DNA of 41,678 nucleotides, taken from assembly GCA_007121555.1 (NCBI GenBank), contig SKKH01000062.1:1-41678 (forward strand), read 5' to 3'. Shown here piece by piece: positions 8,253-17,035 of the stretch; positions within the stretch are counted from its first letter, which is position 1, and each line of letters begins with the position of its first letter. Under the pieces are notes generated by a model that was not told the DNA's origin, did no database searches, and saw only the letters and a program-made list of their open reading frames with translations. Source of the DNA: Gemmatimonadota bacterium (GTDB lineage Bacteria; Gemmatimonadota; Gemmatimonadetes; Longimicrobiales; Gaopeijiaceae). Position numbers and translations under genes: made by a program.

Positions 8253-9803
8253 ATGCGAACCCACCTTGTACTTCTCAGTCTCCTGCTGTTCGGGATGGCG
8301 CCCGCATGCGCTCCGTCTCCGACCCCGGGTCCGGCTCCCGCCCCCGCCGTCGTCGATGCCGCCGCCCTTTCGGAGGTGGCCGAGCGCCGGATTCTCTCGG
8401 AGACCATCCGGGACCATCTGGACTACCTGGCTTCCGACGAGATGCGGGGCAGGGACACCCCGAGTCCGGAGTTGGAGGACGCGGCAGACTACCTGGTGGC
8501 CCGATTCCAGGAGCTGGGTGTGGAGCCCGCGGGCGAGGAGGGGGGGTTCATCCAGCGTTGGCCCTTCGAGGTTCTCTCGTTGAACCGGGCAGAGAGTCGG
8601 GCGCTCATGGAGGTGGACGGCGACCGGCGGGAGTGGCGCTACGCGGAGGAGTACTTCGCCATTCCGTCCCTTCCCGGGCAGGTGGAAGGGGTGCCGGTCT
8701 ATGCGCCCGACCCCGCCACGGCGGCGCAGGGACTTCCCGCTGAAGTGGCGGGGGCACCCCTGGTCGTAGGACTCCCCGAGGGACTGGGCCCGGATTTCGG
8801 TCTGGCGATCCAGGCGGGGATGCAGGCGGGCGCCGCGGGTGTGGTGCTCCTCATGGACGAGGAGACCGATGCCTCGGCCACCTTCCAGCTGGCCGCAGCG
8901 CTGGAAGGGGGCATCGCCGGAGAGATGCCGTTCCCCATCATCGGCCTCCGTCATGACGTGGGCCAGGAGCTCCTTACATCGGCGGGTCTGGAGGCCGGGC
9001 CCGGAGAGGTCCGAGTGATGGAGAACCTCGTCGTCTCCTTCCAGTCCACCTTCGAACCGGAGGTCCACGAAGTTCCCAATGTGGTGGGGATGGTGCGGGG
9101 TTCGGATCCGGAGTTGGCCGACGAGTACATCGTCCTCACGGCCCACTTCGATCATGTGGGGGTGGGACCCTCCGACGAGCGCGGCGACTCCATCTACAGC
9201 GGCGCCGATGACAACGCCTCGGGAACGGCGGCCCTTCTGGAGGTGGCCGGCGCCATGGCCTCGCTCCTGGAGGCCCCGGCCCGCTCCGTACTCTTCCTGG
9301 CGGTCAGTGGCGAGGAGAAGGGCCTGCTGGGCTCGGCTTGGTTCGCCCAGAACCCCACGATCCCCGCCGAAGGGATGGTGGCGGCTCTGAACATGGACAT
9401 GGTGTCACGGAACGCACCGGACACCGTCCACGCCATCGGCGAGGAGTATTCCACGATCGGTCGCCTGGCCCACGAAGTCGCCCGGGACCATCCGGAGCTG
9501 GGGCTGGTGGTAGCCCCGGACCCCGAGCCCGAGGAGCAGGCCTTCCTGAGAAGCGACCACTTCAGCTTCGTGGAGCAGGGGATCCCGGCCCTCATGCTCA
9601 CGACCTGGCTTCATGACGACTACCACCTCCCTTCGGACACCCCCGATCGGGCCGACGAGGACAAGGCCGCCCGGATCGCCCGGCTGGCCTTCCTCATGGC
9701 CCACCGGATGGCCGACACCCCGGATCCGCCGACCTGGACCGCGGAGGGCGAAGCACTACTGGAACAGCTCGCCGGCCAGGGGCCGCCTCCGGGTCAGCCG
9801 TGA
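8253..9803 (+). CDS. M28 family zinc aminopeptidase with PA-domain-like insert, exported
   Basis: A 516-residue exported peptidase. A signal peptide ends near MAPAC (Cys19), which could be a weak lipobox. Residues roughly 110-260 resemble a protease-associated (PA) insert. The two-zinc catalytic domain follows: TAHFDH (His298), GADDNASGTAALLE (bridging Asp319), SGEEKGLLGS (Glu354 general base, Glu355 ligand), NMDMV (Asp382), and near the end DDYHLPSDTPD with the last His ligand. All five ligand positions are intact, so it should be active, cutting N-terminal residues in the periplasm or outside. The start at 8253 is chosen because the signal peptide begins there. It runs head-on into the second PQQ dehydrogenase with 12 bp between stops. 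Confidence 0.92.
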   Translation: MRTHLVLLSLLLFGMAPACAPSPTPGPAPAPAVVDAAALSEVAERRILSETIRDHLDYLASDEMRGRDTPSPELEDAADYLVARFQELGVEPAGEEGGFIQRWPFEVLSLNRAESRALMEVDGDRREWRYAEEYFAIPSLPGQVEGVPVYAPDPATAAQGLPAEVAGAPLVVGLPEGLGPDFGLAIQAGMQAGAAGVVLLMDEETDASATFQLAAALEGGIAGEMPFPIIGLRHDVGQELLTSAGLEAGPGEVRVMENLVVSFQSTFEPEVHEVPNVVGMVRGSDPELADEYIVLTAHFDHVGVGPSDERGDSIYSGADDNASGTAALLEVAGAMASLLEAPARSVLFLAVSGEEKGLLGSAWFAQNPTIPAEGMVAALNMDMVSRNAPDTVHAIGEEYSTIGRLAHEVARDHPELGLVVAPDPEPEEQAFLRSDHFSFVEQGIPALMLTTWLHDDYHLPSDTPDRADEDKAARIARLAFLMAHRMADTPDPPTWTAEGEALLEQLAGQGPPPGQP

Positions 9804-9815
9804 CCCCGAGCAGCG

Positions 9816-10973
9816 TCAGCTGTCGGGGGTGATCCGGTAGATGGCGCCGTCATCCTCGCCGGTGGCCACGTAGATTGCTCCGTCCGGACCCAGGCGGACG
9901 TCCCGGATGCGTCCCAGTTCGCCGTTGATGATCTCCTCGGCGTGGACCACCACCTGGTCTTCGATGACCAGCCGGAGGATGCGTTCGGAGCGGAGTCCCC
10001 CGGCCAGGAGGTTCCCTTCCCACGTCTCATCGAAGGTTCCGTTCCCCACGACGGCGAGCCCCGAGGGCGCCAGGGTGGGAAGGAACTCGAAGACCGGGTC
10101 CATGACCTGTGGGGCGGTTCGGTCCTCACCATACGGTTCCTGGGTGCCGTACTCCCGGCCCTTTCCGACATCGGGCCAGCCGTAATCCTGACCCGGGAGG
10201 ATCAGGTTCAACTCGTCGCCCCCGCGCGGTCCGTGCTCCGTGGCCCAGACCTCTCCGGTCGTGGGATGAAGGATCATTCCCTGGATGTTGCGGTGCCCGT
10301 ACGAGTAGATCTCAGGCGCGTACGCGTCGTTCCCCACCAAGGGATTGTCGGACGGTACGGTACCGTCTTCGTTCAGGCGAACGACGGTGCCCGAGTGGTC
10401 ACGGGTGTCCTGAGCCCGATCGGGCTGGGCACCCCGGTCCCCGATGGACATGAGAAGGGTGCCGTCACCCATGAAGACGACGCGGCTCCCGTAGTGCCGG
10501 CCGGGGGAGGTGGGGGTGTTGGACTCGAAAAGCTCCTCCACGTCTACGAGTTGACTCCCGTCCAGCCGGGCCCGGATGAGCGCGGGTACCGTCTCTTCTT
10601 CATCGCCCTTCGAGTAGGTGAGGTAGATCCACCCGGTCTCCTGGTAGTCGGGGTGGACCACCACGTCCATCATCCCACCCTGACCCTGGGCATGGATCGG
10701 GGGGAGCCCGGACACCTCGGTCACGGAGGAGCCGGAGACGAGCTGGAGTCTTCCGGGGCGCTCGCTCACCAGGAGGTCACCCTCGGGAAGGAAGCCGATG
10801 GCCCAGGGCTGTTCCAGGTCGCCGGCTACCCGCTCCACCGTCAGCGACTGGTATTCGGTGCTGATCTCATGGACGTGCTGTCCATTCAGCTCCGCCGTGA
10901 CACCCAGCGTCGCCATGGTCAGCAGGGGAAGGGCCCACGCCTTCCGCGTAACGGATTCAATCCATCTTTTCAT
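9816..10973 (-). CDS. PQQ-dependent sugar dehydrogenase, secreted (paralogue 2)
   Basis: A 385-residue member of the same soluble quinoprotein sugar dehydrogenase family as 220-1470. It shares LEQPWAIGFLPEGDLLVSER, GSRVVFMGDGTLLMSIGDRG, SYGHRNIQGMILHP, ATEHGPRGGDELNL and DYGWP. A signal peptide (WALPLLTMATLGVTAELNGQ) directs export. The ATG at 10973 has GAGGAGG at good distance, so this start is firm. It differs from paralogue 1 in loop lengths and in its C-terminal strand, suggesting a separate substrate or an older duplication rather than a recent copy. PQQ synthesis genes are not in the window. Confidence 0.92.
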   Translation of the reverse strand: MKRWIESVTRKAWALPLLTMATLGVTAELNGQHVHEISTEYQSLTVERVAGDLEQPWAIGFLPEGDLLVSERPGRLQLVSGSSVTEVSGLPPIHAQGQGGMMDVVVHPDYQETGWIYLTYSKGDEEETVPALIRARLDGSQLVDVEELFESNTPTSPGRHYGSRVVFMGDGTLLMSIGDRGAQPDRAQDTRDHSGTVVRLNEDGTVPSDNPLVGNDAYAPEIYSYGHRNIQGMILHPTTGEVWATEHGPRGGDELNLILPGQDYGWPDVGKGREYGTQEPYGEDRTAPQVMDPVFEFLPTLAPSGLAVVGNGTFDETWEGNLLAGGLRSERILRLVIEDQVVVHAEEIINGELGRIRDVRLGPDGAIYVATGEDDGAIYRITPDS

Positions 10974-11164
10974 TGAACGGCCTCCTCTGAATTCGTCGGT
11001 CGGTCCATTGGAACCCCGCTGGGGCGGAGCATCCGGATCCGTTTCGGAGCGATCAGGGCTCACAATCTGAACCCTCCCCCCGAAGCCAACTCTTCTGTAC
11101 CGAATCCAGCGGATCGTGGTTCCGATTCGGGAGCTTCTCGCCCTTTTCTCCCGGCGGGCCTATT

Positions 11165-12652
11165 GTGCATGGAAATGAAGGGTGGGTCCGTGTACGAAAC
11201 CAGGAGGCGACCATCGTTGTGGAGATCCCCGAACCGTCGTTCCACGCTCTCATCATGGCCGATCTGGCGGGGCTCGAGATGGGGGGGCAGACCGCGTTTC
11301 GTCCCCTCGCCGACCGAGAACCCCGACAGGTGGACCGGGACGACCTGGATGCTGTGCTGGCCGCCGTGGCGGCCGGGATCGAGCTCCCGGTGGAGGAGGA
11401 TGGACCGCCACTGAGGGTGTCCTTCCGCTCGCTGGAAGACTTTCACCCCGACCGCCTGTTGGCCCGGCTTCCCTTCTTCCAGGCCATCCGCGAGATGAAG
11501 GAGAGGGTCAGGAGCGGGGTTGAAGAGGGCCAGACCGAGGAGCCGAGGGGTGAGGAGACGCAGGCATCCACCGATCCGGCTTCGGGAGCGGGTCTCCTCG
11601 ACGAAATCGTCTCCCGGACCGCCGGAAGCGGGCGGAGCAACGGATCCGAGGGTCGGACCCGAGAACCCGAACTGGGGCACCAGGACAACGGCCTGCCCCG
11701 GGAGCTCGAGGAGTTCCTGCGGAAGATCACCCGGCCCCACCTGGTCGACGAGCCGGGCGAGGGTCAGCGCCGCAGGCTGGAGGCGCTGGACGAGATCACC
11801 ACGAAGCAACTCCGGCGCATCCTGCGGCACCCCCGCCTGCAGACCCTCGAAGCCCTCTGGCGGGGTGTACACTACCTGGTCCGGCGCCTGGAGACCGGTC
11901 CCCGACTGAAGGTGTTCCTGCTCCAGGCCACCCGCCGGGAGGTGGTGGATGCGGCCCGAGGGGGCGATCTGGCCAGAGTCCTGGCCAGCACCGCGAAGAA
12001 GGCGGGGGTGGGAACGGGCTGGTCCGTGGTCCTTCTCCACCAGTCCTTCTCCTCCGAACCGGAGGACATGGAGGCGCTGGAGGGCGTGGCGAGGACCGGA
12101 GCCGAAGTGGGGACTCCCTTCCTTGCCGAAGTGGATCCCTCGCTCCTTGAGGCACGCGGCACGGACGCCGGCGAGGGAGGCGCCCTCCCCTGGCAGGAGA
12201 TCAGGAGTCAGGAGGGGGCTCGTTACCTGTCTCTTCTTCTTCCGAGATTCCTGCTGAGGCCGCCCTACGGTGCGGAGGAAAATCCCTGCGAGACCCTGGA
12301 TTTCGAGGAACTGGAGTTCGGCGAGGACCCGGAGTTGGCCCACCTCCTCTGGGGTCATCCGGGCTTCCTGGCGCTCATGCACCTGGGCCATCGTTTTAGT
12401 CAGCGGGGATGGTCCTTTCGCCCCGGAGCTGCGGCTGAACTCGAGGGGCTGGGTCCCGTCATCCATCAGGGCGACCGGGGGGCGTCGGTGCTTCCACCGA
12501 CCGAGGTCCTGCTGGCGCCGGGGGAGGTTCAGGAGCTGGCCGAGGCCGGCTTCGCCCCGGTGATCGGCCGCGCCGGTGAGCGGGAGCTTCGTCTCCCGTT
12601 GCTGCTCTCCATCGCTTCGCCGGCTGCGGTACTCAGGGGGCCCTGGGGATAA
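11165..12652 (+). CDS. TssB-TssC-like (type VI sheath) fusion protein, stand-alone and C-terminally short
   Basis: A 495-residue cytosolic-type protein with no signal or membrane helix. Residues about 15-115 resemble TssB/VipA, including FRSLEDFHPDRLLARLPFF, which matches the F-x-S-M-E-D-F-x-P signature. A charged linker (about 116-205) leads to a TssC/VipB-like part: ITTKQLRRILRHPRLQTLEALWRGVHYLV (211-239), LLHQSFSSEPEDMEAL, LLPRFLLRPPYG, LLWGHPGFLALM, and PTEVLLAPGEVQELAEAGF. It stops at LSIASPAAVLRGPWG, about where full TssC proteins continue for roughly another 100 or more residues carrying the end of the sheath fold. No other type VI gene is in the window and no frameshifted remainder follows. 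GTG at 11165 is assumed; GTG at 11219, 11 nt after AGGAGG, is an alternative. Function unknown. Confidence 0.8.
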   Translation: MHGNEGWVRVRNQEATIVVEIPEPSFHALIMADLAGLEMGGQTAFRPLADREPRQVDRDDLDAVLAAVAAGIELPVEEDGPPLRVSFRSLEDFHPDRLLARLPFFQAIREMKERVRSGVEEGQTEEPRGEETQASTDPASGAGLLDEIVSRTAGSGRSNGSEGRTREPELGHQDNGLPRELEEFLRKITRPHLVDEPGEGQRRRLEALDEITTKQLRRILRHPRLQTLEALWRGVHYLVRRLETGPRLKVFLLQATRREVVDAARGGDLARVLASTAKKAGVGTGWSVVLLHQSFSSEPEDMEALEGVARTGAEVGTPFLAEVDPSLLEARGTDAGEGGALPWQEIRSQEGARYLSLLLPRFLLRPPYGAEENPCETLDFEELEFGEDPELAHLLWGHPGFLALMHLGHRFSQRGWSFRPGAAAELEGLGPVIHQGDRGASVLPPTEVLLAPGEVQELAEAGFAPVIGRAGERELRLPLLLSIASPAAVLRGPWG

Positions 12653-12676
12653 CGAGCCAAATAGACCGAGGCCGGG

Positions 12677-13183
12677 TCAGTCGAGGACGCGCAGCCCTAT
12701 GGGAGGACTGCCCACCAGCTCGCCGTCTCCTTCCATGAGGTAGAAGGCGACCTGGGCCTCGCCGGCCTCCATCGCCAGGATCTCCACCGTCTCACCCGGT
12801 GTCGTGAGACTCAAGACCTCCGAGCCCGAGTCCTCGGTGAGACGTGCATCGACCCACCGTCCCGCCCCGGCGGGAATCACGTCCCCTTCGATGTCGAACC
12901 AGAGGACGTCCAGCACGAGTTCCTGGCCGGCCTCCAGGTCGGGCAGGCTCCCCTCCCACTCGGCCTCCGAGCCGAGGGGATCGGCCCGGGCCAGGCGTTC
13001 ACCCGTCGCTCGGTCCAGCAGCTCCACGGCCAGACCCTGGATGATGTCGTCGTCCCATTCATCGTTCATGGGACTGTCACTGCAAGCCACGAGAAGGAAG
13101 CCGGACAGGAGGAGAGAGAGGAGCGGTCTGAAGGTGCGATGTCCCTGACGGGGTCTCGAGGGTCTGGAGTGGATGGGATGCAT
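12677..13183 (-). CDS. Putative lipoprotein, unknown function
   Basis: A 168-residue protein with a lipoprotein signal (RPLLSLLLSGFLLVAC; LVAC lipobox) and an acidic mature part. The mature region begins SDSPMNDEWDDD and then forms a mostly beta-predicted domain with Gly/Asp turns. No family recognised; the overall look (short, acidic, beta) suggests a periplasm-facing outer-membrane lipoprotein. It converges with the TssB-TssC-like gene with 24 bp between stops. A purine-rich AAGGAACCCCGAGGAG run sits just before the ATG, so the start is acceptable but not firm. Confidence 0.68.
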   Translation of the reverse strand: MHPIHSRPSRPRQGHRTFRPLLSLLLSGFLLVACSDSPMNDEWDDDIIQGLAVELLDRATGERLARADPLGSEAEWEGSLPDLEAGQELVLDVLWFDIEGDVIPAGAGRWVDARLTEDSGSEVLSLTTPGETVEILAMEAGEAQVAFYLMEGDGELVGSPPIGLRVLD

Positions 13184-13306
13184 CTCCTCGGGGTTCCTTC
13201 TCTGAGGTGGGCGGACGCGGAACAGGGCGTAGTAGGAGCGCCGGCGGTGCCCCGGACTTCCCCGCCCGCTTGCATTCTGACCGAATCCAGGACGCTGGGT
13301 TCCATC

Positions 13307-13327
13307 TACCTCATCAACAACCTTCTA
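13307..13327 (+). repeat. dispersed boundary repeat, copy A (degenerate)
   Basis: About 18 of 21 positions match the copy at 39062-39082 (variant core ATCAACAACCTTCTA). It is followed by a short stem, CCTTC-TACAG-GAAGG (13321-13335). It lies between a minus-strand lipoprotein gene and the plus-strand glycosyltransferase-like gene. The weakest of five copies. Confidence 0.55.
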
Positions 13328-13458
13328 CAGGAAGGCGCATCAGGAACCGTCGTGAGCGACGTCCAGGCGTGCCCTCCTGGACAAGGGTGCGACGTCACCC
13401 CACTTCTACCACCGGGGTGAATGCCCTACCGTTGACCGGGGAGTCACATCACCGTGAA

Positions 13459-14379
13459 ATGGCCCGGCGTATGCGAGCAGGAAAGACGATCAAGGAGAAT
13501 TTCTACCGCCTGGTGGCGAGCCTTCCTCCTTTGCGTCCCCTCTTCGCCTCCCCCCAGCCTCCGCCCCACCCCGCTCCCGAGCCCCAGGAGCCACTTCGGC
13601 TCGAGATCGTGTGCCACTGCTGGCAGTACACCCGTCTCCTGAAATATCAACTCAGCTCACTGGTTCGAAACCCACCCTCCCGGTCCGCGGTCCGCATGAC
13701 GGTCTTCTACTCTCCTGAAGATGAGGCGACGGAGGCGGCGGTCCGGTACTTCCAGGCCCTAGAGGTCCCGGGAGTGGAGTGGAATCCTCGCTCCCTCCCC
13801 AGAGAGCGCCTCTTTCGCCGGGCGATCGGACGCAATCTGGCGGCTCTGTCCACCTCCGCCGACTGGATCTGGTTCACCGACTGCGACATCCTCTTCGGCC
13901 CCGGCTCCCTGGATGCCCTGACCGATGCGGTCAGGGACGCCCAGGACGTCCTCGTTTTTCCCCGGGTCCACCAGGTGTCTCCCCTCCTCCCCCCCGACCA
14001 CACGATCTTTCGGGAGATGGAAGGCGTGCCGGGGGTGCTCGAGATCGAGGACCTGGAGTTCGAGCCGGAGGTCAGGGATCGGGCGGTGGGCGGATTCCAG
14101 GTCCTCCGGGGCGATGTGGCTCGGGCGGTGGGATACTGCAACTCCATCCCCTTCTACCAGGAGCCCGTGCGCCAGTGGCAGAAGTCCTATGAGGACCGGG
14201 CCTTCCGTTGGCTCCTCGGCACTCAGGGCGAGCCGGTGGAGGTGCCGAGCTTCTACAGGATCCGCCATGCCCAGAAGGGCCGGAAGGGCAACGTGCCGGG
14301 CACGGAGGAGGGCGGTGGAGACGGCGTCGAGGTCGTTCGCGGCGAGGGGAGTGGCCAGGCAGGGACCGATGGCCGGTGA
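13459..14379 (+). CDS. Glycosyltransferase-like protein (GT-A fold)
   Basis: A 306-residue protein. A basic, proline-rich N-terminus (1-45) precedes a GT-A-type nucleotide-sugar domain: LEIVCHCWQYTRLLKYQLSSLVRNP begins the first strand and helix, and WIWFTDCDILFG carries the DxD motif at Asp141-Cys-Asp143, the metal and sugar-nucleotide binding site. GGFQVLRGDVAR and EDRAFRWLLG may be the acceptor side. No membrane helix. Its last 11 bases overlap the Kdo kinase gene, so the two are translated together and probably both act on the lipopolysaccharide core. The sugar and acceptor are not known. ATG at 13459 or at 13474 could be the start. Confidence 0.75.
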   Translation: MARRMRAGKTIKENFYRLVASLPPLRPLFASPQPPPHPAPEPQEPLRLEIVCHCWQYTRLLKYQLSSLVRNPPSRSAVRMTVFYSPEDEATEAAVRYFQALEVPGVEWNPRSLPRERLFRRAIGRNLAALSTSADWIWFTDCDILFGPGSLDALTDAVRDAQDVLVFPRVHQVSPLLPPDHTIFREMEGVPGVLEIEDLEFEPEVRDRAVGGFQVLRGDVARAVGYCNSIPFYQEPVRQWQKSYEDRAFRWLLGTQGEPVEVPSFYRIRHAQKGRKGNVPGTEEGGGDGVEVVRGEGSGQAGTDGR

Positions 14380-15106
14380 GTCCTCGGATCCGGGGCCACT
14401 GATCGCGAGGGAGATGGAGGGGGGCAGGCTGCTCTTCCACCCCGATCGGGTTTCCGAGCCCGGAGTGAGAATCTTCGATCCGGGGTTCTGGCGATCGGAG
14501 GATCGCATCGTGGGGACCCATCGAGGACGGGGCACCGTGTATGTGGTGGAGGCCGGCGATGATGAAGAGTGGGTCCTCCGGCACCTGCGCCGCGGCGGCC
14601 TCCCCGGATCCTTCATTCGGGACCGCTACCTCTGGACCGGGTGGGAGCGGTCCCGGCCCTTTCGGGAGCTTCGCCTCCTGGCCCGTCTCGAGGGAGAAGG
14701 TCTGCCTGTCCCCGGCCCGGTGGCGGGGGCGGTCTGGAGGCGTGGGCCGGCCTACCGGGGCGATATCCTCACCCTCAGGGTCCCGGGACGGCCGCTGGCT
14801 CGACTGCTGGAGGAAGGGGTGGCCCAGCCAGGAGATTGGCACCGGATCGGCGCCACCCTCCTCCGGTTTCACCGGGCGGGGGTGGATCACGCCGACCTCT
14901 CGGCCGGCAACATCCTGGTGCACGAGACCCGGATCCACCTGATCGACTTCGATCGGGGCCGGATCCGGTCGCCGGGGAACTGGGCGGACCGGAACCTGGA
15001 CCGGATTCGCAGATCGGCGGCCAAGATCCTCGGGCGGGAGCGATGGAAGGCGGCGGAGTGGGCCCGCTGCTGGGAGGCGCTCCTGGAGGGATACGAGGCC
15101 GGCTGA
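14369..15106 (+). CDS. kdkA: 3-deoxy-D-manno-octulosonic acid (Kdo) kinase, KdkA/WaaP family
   Basis: A 245-residue lipopolysaccharide kinase. It has the protein-kinase-like core of the KdkA/WaaP family: VLRHLRRGGLPG (70-80) with RDRYLW, FRELRLLARLEGEGLPVP, then catalytic loop HADLSAGNILV (His174, Asp176, Asn181) and metal-binding IDFDRGR (193-199). It would transfer phosphate from ATP to Kdo of lipid A-Kdo on the inner face of the membrane. The start ATG overlaps the end of the upstream glycosyltransferase-like gene by 11 bp and has CAGGG upstream. Its presence shows the organism makes Kdo-type lipopolysaccharide. A related heptose kinase role is possible. Confidence 0.85.
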   Translation: MAGESSDPGPLIAREMEGGRLLFHPDRVSEPGVRIFDPGFWRSEDRIVGTHRGRGTVYVVEAGDDEEWVLRHLRRGGLPGSFIRDRYLWTGWERSRPFRELRLLARLEGEGLPVPGPVAGAVWRRGPAYRGDILTLRVPGRPLARLLEEGVAQPGDWHRIGATLLRFHRAGVDHADLSAGNILVHETRIHLIDFDRGRIRSPGNWADRNLDRIRRSAAKILGRERWKAAEWARCWEALLEGYEAG

Positions 15107-15125
15107 CCCCGCGGCGGCCTTCTAG

Positions 15126-16844
15126 TCAGACTCCGGCAGGCACGCCTGCGCTGGCCTCGTGGATGTTCATGGTATGGGCCCGAATGCGGCGGTAGTCCGT
15201 GAGGATCCCAGCGACCAGAAGGCTCAGGGTCGGGTCCACCGGGCTCTCGGTCATCCGCTGCAGGTGGTCGTTGCGAAGCTCCTTCACACGCTTCGTGATC
15301 GACGTGCTGAGCGTGTGGGCGGTGGCGTCGTCCACGGGCGTGCGCTGCTGGTAGGCATCGGTCACGACCCGAAGGAAATCCGCCACCATGTCATGAAGTT
15401 CGAGGAGCGCCCCCTGTTGCTCGGCCGGGAGTTCCAGACGCTTCTTCTTGAGCTTCAGGAAGGCCCGGAGCACGCTGGCCAGACGGTCGCTCATGGATTC
15501 GTACTCGTGGGCGATCCGGAGCTGCTGCTTCGCCTCCTCGGCGATGGAGTGGGGCACCGTGGCGTCCAGGAGGTCGGTGAGGAAGGTCATGATCTCCTGC
15601 TGGACGTTGTCCAGCACCTCCTCCCGGTGGAAGGTCTTCTGGATGAGGCGCTCGTCCTGGGGCCCGTTGAAGGCGAGCTGCCGGATCCAGTCGATCATCT
15701 TCACCGTGCCGAGTCCCATCTGGACCACCTCGCCCCGGCTCTGCTCCACCCCCAGGACAGGCGCGTCCACGCCTCTGGAGTCCAGGTGCTTGAGATGCCG
15801 GACTTCCTTGATTCCCGGGTCCGGCACGACCTGCCTGAGCAGCTTCGCGAAGGGACCCAGGAAGGGCAGGAAGAGCGCCGTGTTGGTCACGTTGAAGAGA
15901 GTGTGGGTAAGGGCGATCCCCGCCGTCATGACGGCTCCGAACTGGATCGGGTCGATCCCTTCGGTAAGGGTCATGGTCAGGGGATTGGCGCCGTGGACGC
16001 CCTCCACGATCCCGCCCACGAGCCGGATGTACCAGGCGAAGATCAGGGTAATCCAGAACACCCCGAACAGGTTGAAGAGGACGTGGGCGTAGGCGGCACG
16101 CTTCGCAGCGGTGTTGGCCCCCACCGAGGCGATCATGACGGTGATGGTGGTGCCGATGTTCTCGCCCAGGACCAGGGCTGCGGCGGTGGTGAAGGGGATC
16201 ACCCCGGTCGCCGCCAGTCCAATGGTGATGCCCAGGGTGGCGCTGGAGCTCTGGACCAGGAAGGTGAGCACGGCCCCGAGGACCACGCACTTGAGGACCC
16301 CCAGGTAGGTCGAGGCTTCGAACCAGGCGAAGGCGTCCACGAAGGCCGGGATGTCCCGCATGGGCGCGAACCCTTCCTTCATGAGTTCGAGACCGAAGAA
16401 GATCATCCCCAGCCCCATGATGGCCATGGCGATGAACCGGGGGCGGTCCTTCTTGCTGAAGAGGTAGACCAGAGCGGCGGCCCCAAGGATGGGAAGGCCG
16501 TACTCGCCGATCTTGAGGATGAGGATCCACCCGGTGATGGTGGTCCCGATGTTGGCCCCCATGATGACCCCCATGGCCTGGGGGAGCTGCATGAGGCCCG
16601 CGTTGACCAGCCCGACCACGATGACCGTGGTGATCGTCGAGGACTGGACGAGGAGGGTGACGGCGGTTCCGGCCCCCGTGGCCGAGAATCGGTTCGTGGT
16701 GACGAGGCTGATCATCCGCCGGAGCGAATTGCCCGCCACCGCCTGCATGCCTTCGGACATGTACTTCATGCCCAGCATGAAGATGCCGAGCCCTCCGATG
16801 ACCGCCAGGGCCATGGGGAAGGCCAGACTCAGCGTTTCGCTCAC
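15126..16844 (-). CDS. Na/Pi cotransporter family protein with PhoU-like C-terminal domain
   Basis: About 572 residues. The N-terminal half holds two inverted membrane repeats of the sodium-phosphate cotransporter family, each with a QSS motif: TLLVQSSTITTVIVVGLVNAG and TFLVQSSSATLGITIGLAATG, plus GANIGTTITG and GENIGTTITV. The C-terminal 200 residues are helical and PhoU-like (EVLDNVQQEIMTFLTDLLDATV onward). It would take up phosphate with sodium at the inner membrane, with the PhoU-like part as a regulator. The frame is open to 16925; GTG at 16844 is preferred because the first membrane helix follows soon after, but there is no clear ribosome site. It converges on kdkA with 19 bp between stops. 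Confidence 0.88.
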   Translation of the reverse strand: MSETLSLAFPMALAVIGGLGIFMLGMKYMSEGMQAVAGNSLRRMISLVTTNRFSATGAGTAVTLLVQSSTITTVIVVGLVNAGLMQLPQAMGVIMGANIGTTITGWILILKIGEYGLPILGAAALVYLFSKKDRPRFIAMAIMGLGMIFFGLELMKEGFAPMRDIPAFVDAFAWFEASTYLGVLKCVVLGAVLTFLVQSSSATLGITIGLAATGVIPFTTAAALVLGENIGTTITVMIASVGANTAAKRAAYAHVLFNLFGVFWITLIFAWYIRLVGGIVEGVHGANPLTMTLTEGIDPIQFGAVMTAGIALTHTLFNVTNTALFLPFLGPFAKLLRQVVPDPGIKEVRHLKHLDSRGVDAPVLGVEQSRGEVVQMGLGTVKMIDWIRQLAFNGPQDERLIQKTFHREEVLDNVQQEIMTFLTDLLDATVPHSIAEEAKQQLRIAHEYESMSDRLASVLRAFLKLKKKRLELPAEQQGALLELHDMVADFLRVVTDAYQQRTPVDDATAHTLSTSITKRVKELRNDHLQRMTESPVDPTLSLLVAGILTDYRRIRAHTMNIHEASAGVPAGV

Positions 16845-16961
16845 AAGCTCAACTGGGGTCGGAGCGGCTCGAGGAAGGAAGGGTCTGTTACGAATCCGTG
16901 ACAACCTCGTAGCAATCCCGGCCATAAATCAAGGGGATTGGTTCGCCGCCATGGGAAAGGA

Positions 16962-16994
16962 TTGCGGAATACCCCCTCGTCGGGTCTATCTTTG
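16962..16994 (+). promoter_or_regulatory. candidate promoter for the S9 peptidase gene
   Basis: TTGCGG at 16962-16967 and TATCTTTG at 16987-16994 are separated by 19 nt, about 42 bp before the GTG start at 17036. The same layout (TTGC.. N19 TATCTTT) is found at 36604-36637 ahead of another secreted hydrolase gene. TATCTTTG also fits the TAnnTTTG element known in Bacteroidota promoters. Confidence 0.4.
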
Positions 16995-17035
16995 GTCGTT
17001 CCCCCGAACCGTTTTCAACGCCGAGGCACAGCACT

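Noticed and set aside
10974-12676. Possible remains of a type VI secretion cluster around the sheath-like gene
   Set aside because: Both flanks are unrelated genes, a PQQ dehydrogenase and a lipoprotein; no tssE, F, G, hcp, vgrG or clpV sequence is visible.
15159-16901. 580-codon plus-strand frame opposite the Na/Pi cotransporter
   Set aside because: The product is an Asp/Gly/His/Glu-rich string that mirrors membrane-helix codons of the real gene; a shadow frame.
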